Shown: in pieces, positions 16,754 to 25,009 of the stretch
Position numbering within the stretch: position 1 is the stretch's first letter
Layout: every line of letters begins with the position of its first letter
Source: an uncultured Clostridia bacterium
GTDB taxonomy: Bacteria > Bacillota > Clostridia > TANB77 > CAG-508
Assembly (NCBI GenBank): GCA_934129895.1
Contig: CAKOWY010000004.1
Span: 49,997-113,996 of the forward strand
Reading direction: 5' to 3'
Length of the DNA: 64,000 bases
Notes under the pieces: generated by a model
Databases searched by the model: none
What the model was told of the DNA's origin: nothing
The model's input: only the letters and a program-made list of their open reading frames with translations
Position numbers and translations under genes: made by a program

Positions 16754-16790
16754 ATTATAGCAAATTAATATGAACTAATTATGAACTAAT
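16754..16790 (-). promoter_or_regulatory. MMPL promoter with 11-bp direct repeat at the -35 position
   Basis: A TATAAT -10 (16759-16754, minus strand) has no recognisable -35. In its place are two copies of ATTAGTTCAT (16790-16781 and 16779-16770) spaced exactly 11 bp. This arrangement is typical of activator sites for PhoB/OmpR-type regulators. Confidence 0.55.
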
Positions 16791-16816
16791 TTAATATACA
16801 ATTTTTTCTTTTTTTA

Positions 16817-16845
16817 TTGACATATTTTTACAATATATATATAAT
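16817..16845 (+). promoter_or_regulatory. Consensus promoter of the micro-membrane-protein cluster
   Basis: Perfect TTGACA (16817-16822), 17-base spacer, TATAAT (16840-16845), 52 bases before the first small gene. Expected to be strong and constitutive unless repressed. Confidence 0.8.
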
Positions 16846-16897
16846 ACATTCAAATAAAGTATTTTTACATATTTTGTATAATAAGGAGGTGTATAAA

Positions 16898-17080
16898 ATG
16901 GAAAAGTCTAGTAAATGCATTGTTGCAATCATAATTGCTTTAGGTATTGCAATTGCTTGTATGGTAATAGCTTCAGTTAGTATTAAAAAAACAGAAAAAA
17001 ACATTTTAGATAATGTTCTTAGTATATCTGCTGATAATTTTGAATTGAACAAAAAATATGGCGAAAAATATGGAGATTAA
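16898..17080 (+). CDS. Small single-pass membrane protein 1, 60 aa
   Basis: ATG at 16898 with AAGGAGGTG eight bases upstream. A short basic N-terminus (MEKSSK) precedes one hydrophobic helix at about 7-28 (IVAIIIALGIAIACMVIAS), then a charged tail of about 30 residues ending KYGEKYGD. By the positive-inside rule (basic residues on both sides) the topology is ambiguous. First of four tandem genes of the same design. No known family recognised. Confidence 0.75.
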   Translation: MEKSSKCIVAIIIALGIAIACMVIASVSIKKTEKNILDNVLSISADNFELNKKYGEKYGD

Positions 17081-17113
17081 ATAAAAATTTTATTTTAACA
17101 AAGGAGGTTTTTT

Positions 17114-17314
17114 ATGAACAATTTAAGTAAATATCTTTTAATAATTACAATTATTTTAACTATAGTTTTAGTTGCTTTAACAGCTGTTTTTCTTAATGAA
17201 AAAAATGCTGCTGAAAAGAGTATGGAATATATTGTAGAAAATGACAAACATATTCGAGTACTTTATGAAAATATCATAGATGAAAATTATGATACATCAA
17301 CAATAAAATATTAA
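17114..17314 (+). CDS. Small single-pass membrane protein 2, 66 aa
   Basis: ATG at 17114 with AAAGGAGG seven bases upstream. It starts MNNLSKYLL, with a hydrophobic helix at about 7-27 (LLIITIILTIVLVALTAVF), then an acidic hydrophilic tail (ENDKHIRVLYENIIDENYD). The N-terminal segment is clearly related to gene 4 of the cluster (MNNLNKVFL) and gene 3 (MEKLNKTLL), so the set arose by duplication. Confidence 0.75.
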   Translation: MNNLSKYLLIITIILTIVLVALTAVFLNEKNAAEKSMEYIVENDKHIRVLYENIIDENYDTSTIKY

Positions 17315-17352
17315 TACTTATTATTTATATTAAAATAAAGGAGGTTTTTTAA

Positions 17353-17577
17353 GTGGAAAAATTAAATAAAACACTTTTAATTATTTTTGTTATATTTTCT
17401 TTAGCTTTAGTTTGCAGTATTTTTGCTTTTTATACAATGGCATTAAGAACTGCTTCTGTACAAAATAGTTTTAACCTATTCATTGATGATTGTAAAAATA
17501 CTTCTAATTTTTACAAAGATCACAATATAGAACTTGATGAAAAATTTATAGAAGATTCTAGTAATGATATTAAATAA
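17353..17577 (+). CDS. Small single-pass membrane protein 3, 74 aa
   Basis: GTG start at 17353 with AAAGGAGG upstream in the same leader context as gene 2 (AAAGGAGGTTTTTT). Helix at about 7-29 (TLLIIFVIFSLALVCSIFAF), then a hydrophilic tail with one cysteine (FIDDCKNTSNFYKDHN) ending in acidic residues. Paralogue of its neighbours. Confidence 0.72.
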   Translation: MEKLNKTLLIIFVIFSLALVCSIFAFYTMALRTASVQNSFNLFIDDCKNTSNFYKDHNIELDEKFIEDSSNDIK

Positions 17578-17594
17578 ATATGGAGGTGTACATT

Positions 17595-17801
17595 ATGAAT
17601 AATTTAAATAAAGTATTTCTAGTAACTATAGTACTTTTAATTATATCAATATGTTTTATGAGTTCTGCCATTTTTAAAATGAAAGCATCATCTTCTGATC
17701 TTTCACACTATTCACAAGAACAAACAAGAGTAGAATATAAACTTCGTGAATTTATGGATAATAAACTTAATGAAACTAACTCTAGTACTGAAACTTATTA
17801 A
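17595..17801 (+). CDS. Small single-pass membrane protein 4, 68 aa
   Basis: The ATG at 17595 is preferred to an in-frame ATG at 17580, because GGAGGTG lies six bases before 17595 and inside the longer reading. Helix at about 7-28 (VFLVTIVLLIISICFMSSAIF), then a serine- and charge-rich tail (SHYSQEQTRVEYKLREFMD). The last gene of the cluster, followed by a strong terminator. Confidence 0.75.
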   Translation: MNNLNKVFLVTIVLLIISICFMSSAIFKMKASSSDLSHYSQEQTRVEYKLREFMDNKLNETNSSTETY

Positions 17802-17809
17802 AATAGAAA

Positions 17810-17849
17810 ACAACTGAGCAATTAAAATTGTTTATCAGTTGTTTTTTTA
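17810..17849 (+). terminator. Terminator of the micro-membrane-protein cluster
   Basis: Stem ACAACTGA / TCAGTTGT with a 17-base AT loop and a T7 tract, nine bases after the last stop codon. Confidence 0.85.
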
Positions 17850-17857
17850 TATCTAAA

Positions 17858-17892
17858 ATAAAAAAGCAAGATGTACTACAGTACATCTTGCT
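17858..17892 (-). terminator. Terminator of the 163-aa secreted protein gene
   Basis: Perfect 12-bp stem AGCAAGATGTAC / GTACATCTTGCT with a 4-base loop, followed on the minus strand by T6. It stands 50 bases after the stop at 17942. Confidence 0.88.
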
Positions 17893-17941
17893 GAACAGGC
17901 ATAAAGAAGTTCGGACTAAATCATTCTTCTAATATAATTGC

Positions 17942-18433
17942 TTACCAAAGCCAGCACATAACTCTGATACCGCCTTGGCTCGATACTTTTACTGTGCTAT
18001 ACTGAATAGTAATGTCTTTAGAAATACTATTAAACTCCGCATGCACTTCTCCATCAGTTTGGTAAACATACTTGCTAAAAAGAAGTTTACCACCTGCATA
18101 CAGTTTGATATCAACACAAGCATCTTTATACGTAGACTCTACTTTAAGAGTTCCGTTTGTTCTTGTGAAAATATTGGGATGAGGATTAGTAATGCTAAAT
18201 GTTCCCAGCTCATTCTTTCCTGCATCAATCCACTTACTTTCGTAAGTCATAGATCTAGCAGATGTTTTAGACTGATATACAACACCATCTTCTCCCTGAT
18301 ACAAAACAATTGCATCTTCAGGAAAATCATAGTTCATATAGTCTGTTTTGTTCTCAGGCTCAGCTGCATAAGCAATACCGCTTACACAGAGTGCCATACA
18401 ACAAGCCATAATAAAAGCAAAAATTTTTTTCAT
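17942..18433 (-). CDS. Secreted protein of unknown function, 163 aa
   Basis: The ATG at 18433 (MKKIFAF) is chosen because GAAAGGA lies eight bases upstream; the longer TTG reading at 18451 overlaps that site. Clear signal peptide: basic MKK, core FAFIMACCMALCVSG, predicted cleavage after IAYA at about residue 23. The mature part is about 140 residues and beta-rich (VESTYKDACVDIKLYAGG, ITIQYSTVKVSSQGG), ending MCWLW, with two cysteines that could form a disulfide. No family recognised. Base and codon use are richer in GC than the surroundings, and the gene has its own consensus promoter and GC-rich terminator, so recent acquisition is likely. Confidence 0.78.
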   Translation of the reverse strand: MKKIFAFIMACCMALCVSGIAYAAEPENKTDYMNYDFPEDAIVLYQGEDGVVYQSKTSARSMTYESKWIDAGKNELGTFSITNPHPNIFTRTNGTLKVESTYKDACVDIKLYAGGKLLFSKYVYQTDGEVHAEFNSISKDITIQYSTVKVSSQGGIRVMCWLW

Positions 18434-18535
18434 ATTGTACTTTCCTTTCAAGACTTCTTTACTTCTTTATACCTGTTTTTCCAGAGCATACTATAGCTCT
18501 GCCTTTAGCACGTACCACATAAGCAGTACATTGAC

Positions 18536-18564
18536 ACTATATTATTTTTTCCTTTTTTTGTCAA
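18536..18564 (-). promoter_or_regulatory. Promoter of the secreted protein gene
   Basis: Minus strand TTGACA (18564-18559), 17-base spacer, TATAGT (18541-18536). The leader between here and the gene holds the imperfect hairpin AGAGCATA / TATAGCTCT at 18483-18500. Confidence 0.7.
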
Positions 18565-18603
18565 TACATTTTTTGTAATTTATTACATTTTTTTACAATA
18601 TTT

Positions 18604-20044
18604 TTAATTGTTAGGTGTATGAGTAACCATTGGTGTATTTTCATTTATTGAACTAAATGTATATCCATTTTGATATCCAAAATCAATTATATCTGCTAAA
18701 GCATTTAATGTCTTTGTATTTCCTGAAAAATCATGCATTAACACAACATTAGCTCTTGACTTACTCAAATTCTTTGTTACATTTTTATATACGTCATTAG
18801 AGTTTTTAGCACCACCAGCATCTCCAGATGATACGTTCCAATCAAAATACCTATATCCACTTGCTAATACTTTACTACAAAGTCTTGTCATTATTCCTTT
18901 TGAATACTTTCTGCTTATCGTATTCGAACTTCCTCCTGGAAATCTAATTATTTTAGCTTGATATCCACCAAGTGAGTTACTTATCTTTGTTTGTAGTTTT
19001 GTTATATTATTCATAAAAGCTTCATCTGATTTATATATTGTAGCATAATCATGTGAATAGCCATGAATTGCAATTGTATGCCCTTCTGCATATTCTCTTT
19101 GAACAAGTTTTTCACCTGTACTATTATAGTTTAATATAAAAAATGTAGCTTTTACATTTTTTTCTTTTAAAATATTTAATATTTTAGGAGTAATACTTGA
19201 ACTAGGTCCATCATCAAATGTCAAATATATTACACCTTTTTTTCCACTTTCACCATTTGAAACTTGTATTTTTTTATCAATAACTTTTATTAATCTTGTT
19301 TTTTGACTTTCATTTCCTTTAGTATCAGATACCTTATATGTTATTGTATATGTTCCAACTTTTGAAGTATCTACACTTCCTTCTGTTACAATTTTATCTG
19401 TTAAGTCTCCATCTTTTTCATCAAATGCGGTTGCACCCTTATCTTGATATGATTCATTAACCACAATTGTTATTGTTGAACTACCATTAATCTTTAGTAC
19501 TGGAGGAATATCATCAATAAGTGTAATCTTTCTTATTTTCATTGAACTATTTCCTGATTTATCTGAAACTTCATATTTTAAATTATATTCTGTCTCACTT
19601 ATATCCTCTTTTGTTACTTTGACTTCTGAAGTTAAATCTCCATCACAATTATCATTTGCTGTATATCCAGGTTCTTCATATTCTTTTGCATAAGATTGTA
19701 CCAAACTTTCATCACCGTTCTAAAGTAATTTCTGGTGCTTGTGTATCAACAATTTTTATTATTTGTTTTTTTTCGTATATTCCATGTAATGTATTAATCT
19801 TATATTTTATTTCATATTCACCTAATTTAGAGTAATCAACATTTCCGTCTATTATTACTTTTGATGTTACATCTTTAAAAAGATATTTTGTTTCTGGTAT
19901 TTGAATTTGTGAGTTAGTATTTACTTCTATTTCTTGTATTTCGTTATTTATTTGCATTTGAGGATTAATCATAAATATTCCACCTACAAATATACTCAAA
20001 ATTAAAATTCCAATAATAATTAATATAACCTTTAACTTTTTCAC
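18604..20044 (-). pseudogene. Polysaccharide deacetylase with Ig-like repeats, frameshifted
   Basis: Two ORFs (20044-19712 and 19704-18604) together encode one ordinary protein: an N-terminal signal anchor (residues 5-27), three DUF5011/Ig-like repeats (each with a TISKVGTYTITYKVSD-like strand) and a NodB deacetylase domain with TFDDGP (metal Asp), HGYSHDY (metal His pair) and RFPGGSSN. Such enzymes deacetylate cell-wall glycans. At 19720 one extra base breaks the frame: removing it turns TTA-GAA-CGG-TGA into TTA-AAC-GGT-GAT, restoring the canonical ITLNGDE of the second repeat. The catalytic half could still be made from TTG 19704 but would lack its export signal. It is a real frameshift, phase variation or a sequencing error. 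Confidence 0.85.
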
Positions 20045-20078
20045 ATTTTTTCCTTCTTTTTTTACAAATTTCTATTTA

Positions 20079-20107
20079 ATTTTATCATATATATATTTTT
20101 TTAACAA
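20079..20107 (-). promoter_or_regulatory. Promoter of the deacetylase gene
   Basis: Minus strand TTGTTA (20107-20102), 17-base spacer, TAAAAT (20084-20079), 34 bases before the start. Confidence 0.55.
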
Positions 20108-20151
20108 TATACTACTCTTAAGATTTATTAACTTTCATTTTACATAAATCA

Positions 20152-20180
20152 TTGTTTTTTCAACGATTTTGTGATATAAT
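20152..20180 (+). promoter_or_regulatory. Extended -10 promoter of the 97-aa HTH-like gene
   Basis: TTGTTT (20152-20157), 17-base spacer and TGA-TATAAT (20172-20180). Confidence 0.6.
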
Positions 20181-20258
20181 TTCACTATGCGTAAGTATAT
20201 TGGATTGTTTTATTTTATGTCTTACGTAGTATTTTCAACATTTGGAGGGCAAACAAAC

Positions 20259-20552
20259 ATGATGTTCATCGATTACAATTATGTAGCACAAGAATCAATC
20301 GCCAAAAAAGTAATTACACTTATTAACAATGGTGCCTCGTGGAAAACCATTGAGAGCACCTTTTGCAGCAACAGGCAAACCATCCAGCACTATCTGAAAG
20401 GTCACTATGATCTTCCTGACGTTTTTCCTGACGAAAATCTCATGATTCCCACTCAGAAGCGAAACAAAACACTTTACAATAAGTTGATGAATAAGGTCAC
20501 CGCTAACACCGCAGTTAATGAGGCATGTGTTCCTCTGGCTAGTAAAGTCTAA
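20259..20552 (+). CDS. Probable helix-turn-helix protein, 97 aa
   Basis: The ATG at 20259 has GGAGGG eight bases upstream; the frame is open from 20187 but that start lies at the expected transcription start. Residues 10-50 read as a helix-turn-helix (VITLINNGASWKTI, then NRQTIQHYLKGHY), similar to the DNA-binding part of resolvase- or transposase-like regulators. The C-terminal half is polar. GC is visibly higher than in neighbours. It is isolated, with its own promoter and a GC-rich terminator. I cannot say what it regulates. Confidence 0.6.
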   Translation: MMFIDYNYVAQESIAKKVITLINNGASWKTIESTFCSNRQTIQHYLKGHYDLPDVFPDENLMIPTQKRNKTLYNKLMNKVTANTAVNEACVPLASKV

Positions 20553-20561
20553 ACAATCCAA

Positions 20562-20600
20562 CCCCATACTCACATTGGAGTGTGGGGTCATTTATTTTAA
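20562..20600 (+). terminator. Terminator of the HTH-like gene
   Basis: Stem CCCCATACTC / GAGTGTGGGG with a 6-base loop and a T-rich tail; it overlaps the 3' end of the opposing patatin gene. Confidence 0.85.
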
Positions 20601-21746
20601 GTATTGACCAAGTTCTATTAATGCTTTTGCTGCTAGCATATAATCCTTAACAAAATTCAACATTTGATTTGATAGTTTTGAAGCTGGTCTATCCATATAT
20701 AAATCCTTTACAATGCAAATTCCTAAATCTTTATCAAATAATGACTTTATCTTTCCTCCTACTTGCAATAAACTATTTCTTCTAATTTGCTTATACTTTT
20801 TTTCAGCTTTTAAATGTCTCTTATACAATTCCTCAATAAATTCTTCAAATGTATATTCTTTATATTTATACATTTTATATATTTGTGCTGCATATTCTAA
20901 TCCGTATATTGTTTCCAAATTAAAGATTTCTAACATTTTAAAAAATTCTTCAGTTCTAAAATAATATATGTGACCTTGCATTTGATTAAATGACTTCATA
21001 GTATCTAAATATCCTAATTTCATATTGTTTACTATTCTATCATGGTTAAATTCAAATGTTCCGCCTAAATCTTCTGTAGGTTTTATTACTTTTAAATAGA
21101 TATTTTTATTTTTATTTTTTCTACTAAATCCTATTCCTTCTATATCTGCAATAATTATATTTTTATATCCTCTTTTAGTTAACATATTTAATGGAATATT
21201 GTCATATAATCCTCCATCATAATATTCTTCATTATCAATAATTTGAGGTTTAAATATTGGAAAACATGAACTTGCTAATAAATATTTTTCCATTTCATTT
21301 TTAGGAATTTCGTCTTTAAATTTTTGTAATGGTTGTTTATTTTTTACAGAATATGTTACAACACCAAAATCAATATCAGAATTATATATTTTATCCATAT
21401 CTATATACTTATCTATCATTTCTTTTAATGGTGTATTATCTATACCTTTTTGTTTTGTATAATCTGATGCCAAATTAAATATATTGGATAAATTGAATAT
21501 ATTTTGATTTTCATCAACTCCGTCAACTTTCATTATATTACCTAATTTTATATTTTTATACATATTTTCAACCATATCAAAATCATCTTGTAGAAATAAT
21601 GCTCCATTTAATGAACCAATTGAAGCTCCTGCAATTCCTTTTATATTTATTTTCAATTTTTTTAATGCTTTCCATACTCCTACTTGATATGCGCCTTTTG
21701 TTCCTCCGCCTGCTAAAACTAATCCATATTCTTTATTATCTTCCAT
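20592..21746 (-). CDS. Patatin-like phospholipase
   Basis: 384 residues from ATG 21746 (GGAG six bases upstream); an upstream ATG at 21803 overlaps the promoter. Patatin marks: oxyanion loop AGGGTKGAYQVG near residue 13, nucleophile Ser in GASIG at about 45, and catalytic Asp in YYDGGLYDNIPL at about 195, giving a Ser-Asp dyad. The C-terminal 150 residues are helical and basic. It has no signal peptide, so it probably acts on membrane lipids from the cytosol. Monocistronic. Confidence 0.92.
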   Translation of the reverse strand: MEDNKEYGLVLAGGGTKGAYQVGVWKALKKLKINIKGIAGASIGSLNGALFLQDDFDMVENMYKNIKLGNIMKVDGVDENQNIFNLSNIFNLASDYTKQKGIDNTPLKEMIDKYIDMDKIYNSDIDFGVVTYSVKNKQPLQKFKDEIPKNEMEKYLLASSCFPIFKPQIIDNEEYYDGGLYDNIPLNMLTKRGYKNIIIADIEGIGFSRKNKNKNIYLKVIKPTEDLGGTFEFNHDRIVNNMKLGYLDTMKSFNQMQGHIYYFRTEEFFKMLEIFNLETIYGLEYAAQIYKMYKYKEYTFEEFIEELYKRHLKAEKKYKQIRRNSLLQVGGKIKSLFDKDLGICIVKDLYMDRPASKLSNQMLNFVKDYMLAAKALIELGQYLK

Positions 21747-21774
21747 ATAATTCTCCAATCTAAAATTTGTATTA

Positions 21775-21803
21775 ATTATACAATTTATAATATGAATTTT
21801 CAA
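21775..21803 (-). promoter_or_regulatory. Promoter of the patatin gene
   Basis: Minus strand TTGAAA (21803-21798), 17-base spacer, TATAAT (21780-21775). Confidence 0.7.
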
Positions 21804-21810
21804 GTTCTAA

Positions 21811-21849
21811 AAAAAATATCACATAAATCTAAATTTATGTGATATCTTT
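21811..21849 (-). terminator. Terminator of the hrcA-grpE-dnaK-dnaJ operon
   Basis: Minus strand stem GATATCACATAAAT / ATTTATGTGATATT with a short loop and a T8 tract, right after the dnaJ stop. Confidence 0.85.
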
Positions 21850-21854
21850 TATTC

Positions 21855-23015
21855 TTAACCAAATATTCCTCTCTTTTTTATTGGTGGTTGTTCATTCATT
21901 GTAAGTGCTAATTGCTCTAATAGAGCTCTTTGTTCTTTACTCAATCTTTTTGGAGTTTGAACAATAACTGTAAATACAAAATTACCTCTAGATGATGAAT
22001 TTACAGATTTAAATCCTCTTTCTCTTATTGTAAATTTTGTTCCTGTTTGAGTTCCTTCTGGTATTTCGTATTCTTCTATACTTCCATCTACCATTGGAAT
22101 TTTTAATTTTGCTCCTAAAGTTGCTTGTGTTATTGTGATTGGAACTTCACACATTACAGTATTTCCATTTCTTGTATATACATTGCTTTTTTTCAATCTT
22201 ACTGTTATGTATAAATCTCCTTTTGCTCCACCTTTTTCTCCTGGTTCTCCTTCTCCTCTTAATACAACTGTTTGATTGTCATCAATTCCTGCTGGAATTT
22301 TTACTTTTATTTTGGCTTGTTTTCTTACCGTTCCTTTACCTTTACAGTTATCACATGGTTCTTTTATAACTTCACCTGTTCCATGACAATTTGTACATGT
22401 TCTTGTTGTTTGCATTTGACCAAGTATTGTTGTTTGAACTTGTCTTACAGTACCAGTTCCATTACATACTGAACATTTAGTAACTGTTGTTCCTGGTCTT
22501 GCTCCAGATCCATGACAAACAGCACAAGTTTCTGGTCGTGTTATTACTATTTCTTTTTCAACACCTAAAAATGCTTCTTCAAAAGAAAGTTCCAAATTAA
22601 GATTTAAATCAGCTCCTTTTCGTGGACCTCTTTCTTGTTGCCTTGAATTTGTTCTAGCACCTCCACCAAAGAAACTTGAAAATATATCTCCTAAATCTCC
22701 AAAATCAGAAAATCCATCAAATCCAGAAGAAGAATAAGAATAATATCCTCCTCCAAAAGGTCCTCCAGAGCCTCCTCCAAATCCTTGTGGTCCATCAAAT
22801 CCAAATTGATCATACATCTTTCTTTTTTGAGGATCAGATAATGTTTCATAGGCCTCATTTACTTCTTTAAATTTTTCCTCTGCTTCTTCTTTATTATCTG
22901 GGTTAGCATCTGGATGATATTTTTTGGCAAGTTTTCTATATGCTTTTTTTAGTTCATCATCTGTTGCAGTTTTTGCAACTCCAAGTACTTCATAATAGTC
23001 TCTTTTATTTGCCAT
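21855..23015 (-). CDS. dnaJ: Chaperone DnaJ
   Basis: 386-residue type I Hsp40. J domain at 1-70 with HPD in KYHPDANPD, a Gly/Phe-rich linker at 75-120, a zinc domain with four CxxCxGxG repeats (CAVCHGSG, CSVCNGTG, CTNCHGTG, CDNCKGKG) around 155-220, and the C-terminal substrate-binding domains. It stimulates the DnaK ATPase and delivers unfolded proteins. Last gene of the heat-shock operon. Confidence 0.98.
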   Translation of the reverse strand: MANKRDYYEVLGVAKTATDDELKKAYRKLAKKYHPDANPDNKEEAEEKFKEVNEAYETLSDPQKRKMYDQFGFDGPQGFGGGSGGPFGGGYYSYSSSGFDGFSDFGDLGDIFSSFFGGGARTNSRQQERGPRKGADLNLNLELSFEEAFLGVEKEIVITRPETCAVCHGSGARPGTTVTKCSVCNGTGTVRQVQTTILGQMQTTRTCTNCHGTGEVIKEPCDNCKGKGTVRKQAKIKVKIPAGIDDNQTVVLRGEGEPGEKGGAKGDLYITVRLKKSNVYTRNGNTVMCEVPITITQATLGAKLKIPMVDGSIEEYEIPEGTQTGTKFTIRERGFKSVNSSSRGNFVFTVIVQTPKRLSKEQRALLEQLALTMNEQPPIKKRGIFG

Positions 23016-23044
23016 TTGATTTTATCTCCTTTTTCATTAATTGA

Positions 23045-23068
23045 GCGAGTGATTTTATAACACTCGCC
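23045..23068 (-). other. Intercistronic stem-loop between dnaK and dnaJ
   Basis: Stem GGCGAGTG / CACTCGCT with a 9-base AT loop and no following T-run. Probably an RNA-processing or stability element that sets the relative amounts of dnaK and dnaJ messages. Confidence 0.55.
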
Positions 23069-23094
23069 CTTTGCTTTATTGTCTATATTTTACT

Positions 23095-24948
23095 CTATTT
23101 GTTATCATCTTCAACTTTATAATCTGCATCATATACAGTTCCATCATTTCCATTATTATTTGTATCTGTTGTTGATTCTGCTCCTGTTGCATTTGGATCA
23201 ACTCCTGCATTTGGATTTCCATTCTTATATAATTGTTCAGACATTTCATAAAATACTTTTGTAAGTTTTTCTGTTGCTTCTTTTATAGCTTCTGTATTAT
23301 TTGAATCAAGAGCTTTTCTTGTGTTTTCAATTTCAGCTTCTATTTTTGCTTTTTCTTCTCCACTTACTTTATCTCCTAAATCATTTAATGTCTTTTCACT
23401 ATTATAAATTAAGCTTTCAGCATTATTCTTAACTTCAATTTCTTCTTTCTTCTTTTTATCTTCTTCAGCATGAGCTTCTGCATCTTTAACAGCTTTTTCG
23501 ATATCTTCATCAGTTAAGTTTGTTGAAGCTGTAATTGATACATTTTGTTCATTTCCTGTAGCCATATCTTTTGCAGATACATGTACTATACCATTTGCAT
23601 CTATATCAAATGTTACTTCGATTTGTGGAACTCCTCTTGGAGCTGCTGGAATTCCTGTTAATTGGAATCTTCCTAATGTTTTATTATATGCAGCCATTTC
23701 TCTTTCACCTTGTAACACATGTACTTCTACTGATGTTTGACCATCTGCTGCTGTTGAGAAGATTTGTGATTTTTTAGTTGGTATTGTTGTGTTTCTATCA
23801 ATTAATTTTGTAAATACTCCACCATAAGTTTCAATACCTAATGATAATGGTGTTACATCCAACAATACTAAATCTTTTACATCTCCTGATAATACACCAC
23901 CTTGAATTGATGCACCAATAGCAACACATTCATCTGGGTTTATTCCTTTATCTGGTTCTTTACCTGTTATTCTCTTAACGACTTCTTGAACGGCTGGAAC
24001 TCTTGTAGATCCACCAACTAATAATACTTTATGAATATCATTTGCTGTTAATCCTGCATCTTTTAATGCTTGGTTAACCGGTCCAGCTGTTTCTTCTACT
24101 AAATCATGAATTAATCCTTCAAATTTAGCTCTTGTTAATGTTACATCTAAATGCTTTGGTCCTGTAGCATCTGCTGTTATGAATGGTAAGTTAATTTGTG
24201 TTTGTTGTACACCTGATAATTCAATTTTAGCTTTTTCAGCAGCTTCTTTTAATCTTTGCATTGCAGCTTTATCTGTTGACAAATCTATTCCTTGATCTTT
24301 CTTGAATTCTGCTACTAAATAATCTATAATCCTTTGATCGAAGTCATCTCCACCTAAATGTGTATTTCCGTTTGTTGATAATACTTCAAATACACCATCA
24401 CCAATATCTAGTATTGATACATCAAATGTTCCTCCACCTAAGTCATATATCATTATTTTTTGATCTTGTTCTTTATCCATTCCATAAGCTAAAGCTGCAG
24501 CTGTAGGTTCGTTTATAATTCTTAAAACTTCAAGTCCTGCAATTTTTCCTGCATCTTTTGTTGCTTGTCTTTGACTATCACTGAAATATGCTGGAACTGT
24601 TATAACAGCTTGTGTTACTTTTTGTCCTAAATAGTTTTCAGCATCAGCTTTTAATTTTTGTAATATCATTGCAGATATTTCTTGTGGAGAAAATTTTTCT
24701 CCATCAATATCTACTTTTTCACTTGTTCCCATTTTTCTTTTTATTGAGATAACTGTGTTTTCTGGATTTGTTACAGCTTGACGTTTTGCAATTTGACCAA
24801 CTAATCTTTCTCCATTTTTTGAGAATGCAACTACAGATGGTGTTGTTCTACTTCCTTCTGCATTTGGTATTACAACTGGTTCTCCTCCCTCCATTACAGC
24901 TACACATGAATTTGTTGTTCCTAAATCTATTCCTATAATTTTTCCCAT
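23095..24948 (-). CDS. dnaK: Chaperone DnaK (Hsp70)
   Basis: 617 residues, the usual length. ATPase domain with GIDLGTTNSCVAV at the N-terminus, IYDLGGGTFDVSI near 190 and VLLVGGSTRVPAV near 330, the interdomain linker (VKDLVLLDVTPLSLGIETYG) and a substrate-binding domain with a helical lid. The acidic C-terminus ends VEDDNK. Works with GrpE and DnaJ from the same operon. A small GC-rich stem (GGGC-TTAT-GCCC, 24967-24980) lies in the leader between grpE and dnaK. Confidence 0.99.
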   Translation of the reverse strand: MGKIIGIDLGTTNSCVAVMEGGEPVVIPNAEGSRTTPSVVAFSKNGERLVGQIAKRQAVTNPENTVISIKRKMGTSEKVDIDGEKFSPQEISAMILQKLKADAENYLGQKVTQAVITVPAYFSDSQRQATKDAGKIAGLEVLRIINEPTAAALAYGMDKEQDQKIMIYDLGGGTFDVSILDIGDGVFEVLSTNGNTHLGGDDFDQRIIDYLVAEFKKDQGIDLSTDKAAMQRLKEAAEKAKIELSGVQQTQINLPFITADATGPKHLDVTLTRAKFEGLIHDLVEETAGPVNQALKDAGLTANDIHKVLLVGGSTRVPAVQEVVKRITGKEPDKGINPDECVAIGASIQGGVLSGDVKDLVLLDVTPLSLGIETYGGVFTKLIDRNTTIPTKKSQIFSTAADGQTSVEVHVLQGEREMAAYNKTLGRFQLTGIPAAPRGVPQIEVTFDIDANGIVHVSAKDMATGNEQNVSITASTNLTDEDIEKAVKDAEAHAEEDKKKKEEIEVKNNAESLIYNSEKTLNDLGDKVSGEEKAKIEAEIENTRKALDSNNTEAIKEATEKLTKVFYEMSEQLYKNGNPNAGVDPNATGAESTTDTNNNGNDGTVYDADYKVEDDNK

Positions 24949-25009
24949 AATAATTACTTCCTTCCTCTGGGCATAAGCCCCAATTTATATTTTTAAAATA
25001 AATAACTTT

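Noticed and set aside
20187..20258. N-terminal extension of the HTH-like protein from ATG 20187
   Set aside because: That codon falls seven bases after the -10 with no room for a ribosome binding site; ATG 20259 has GGAGGG properly spaced.
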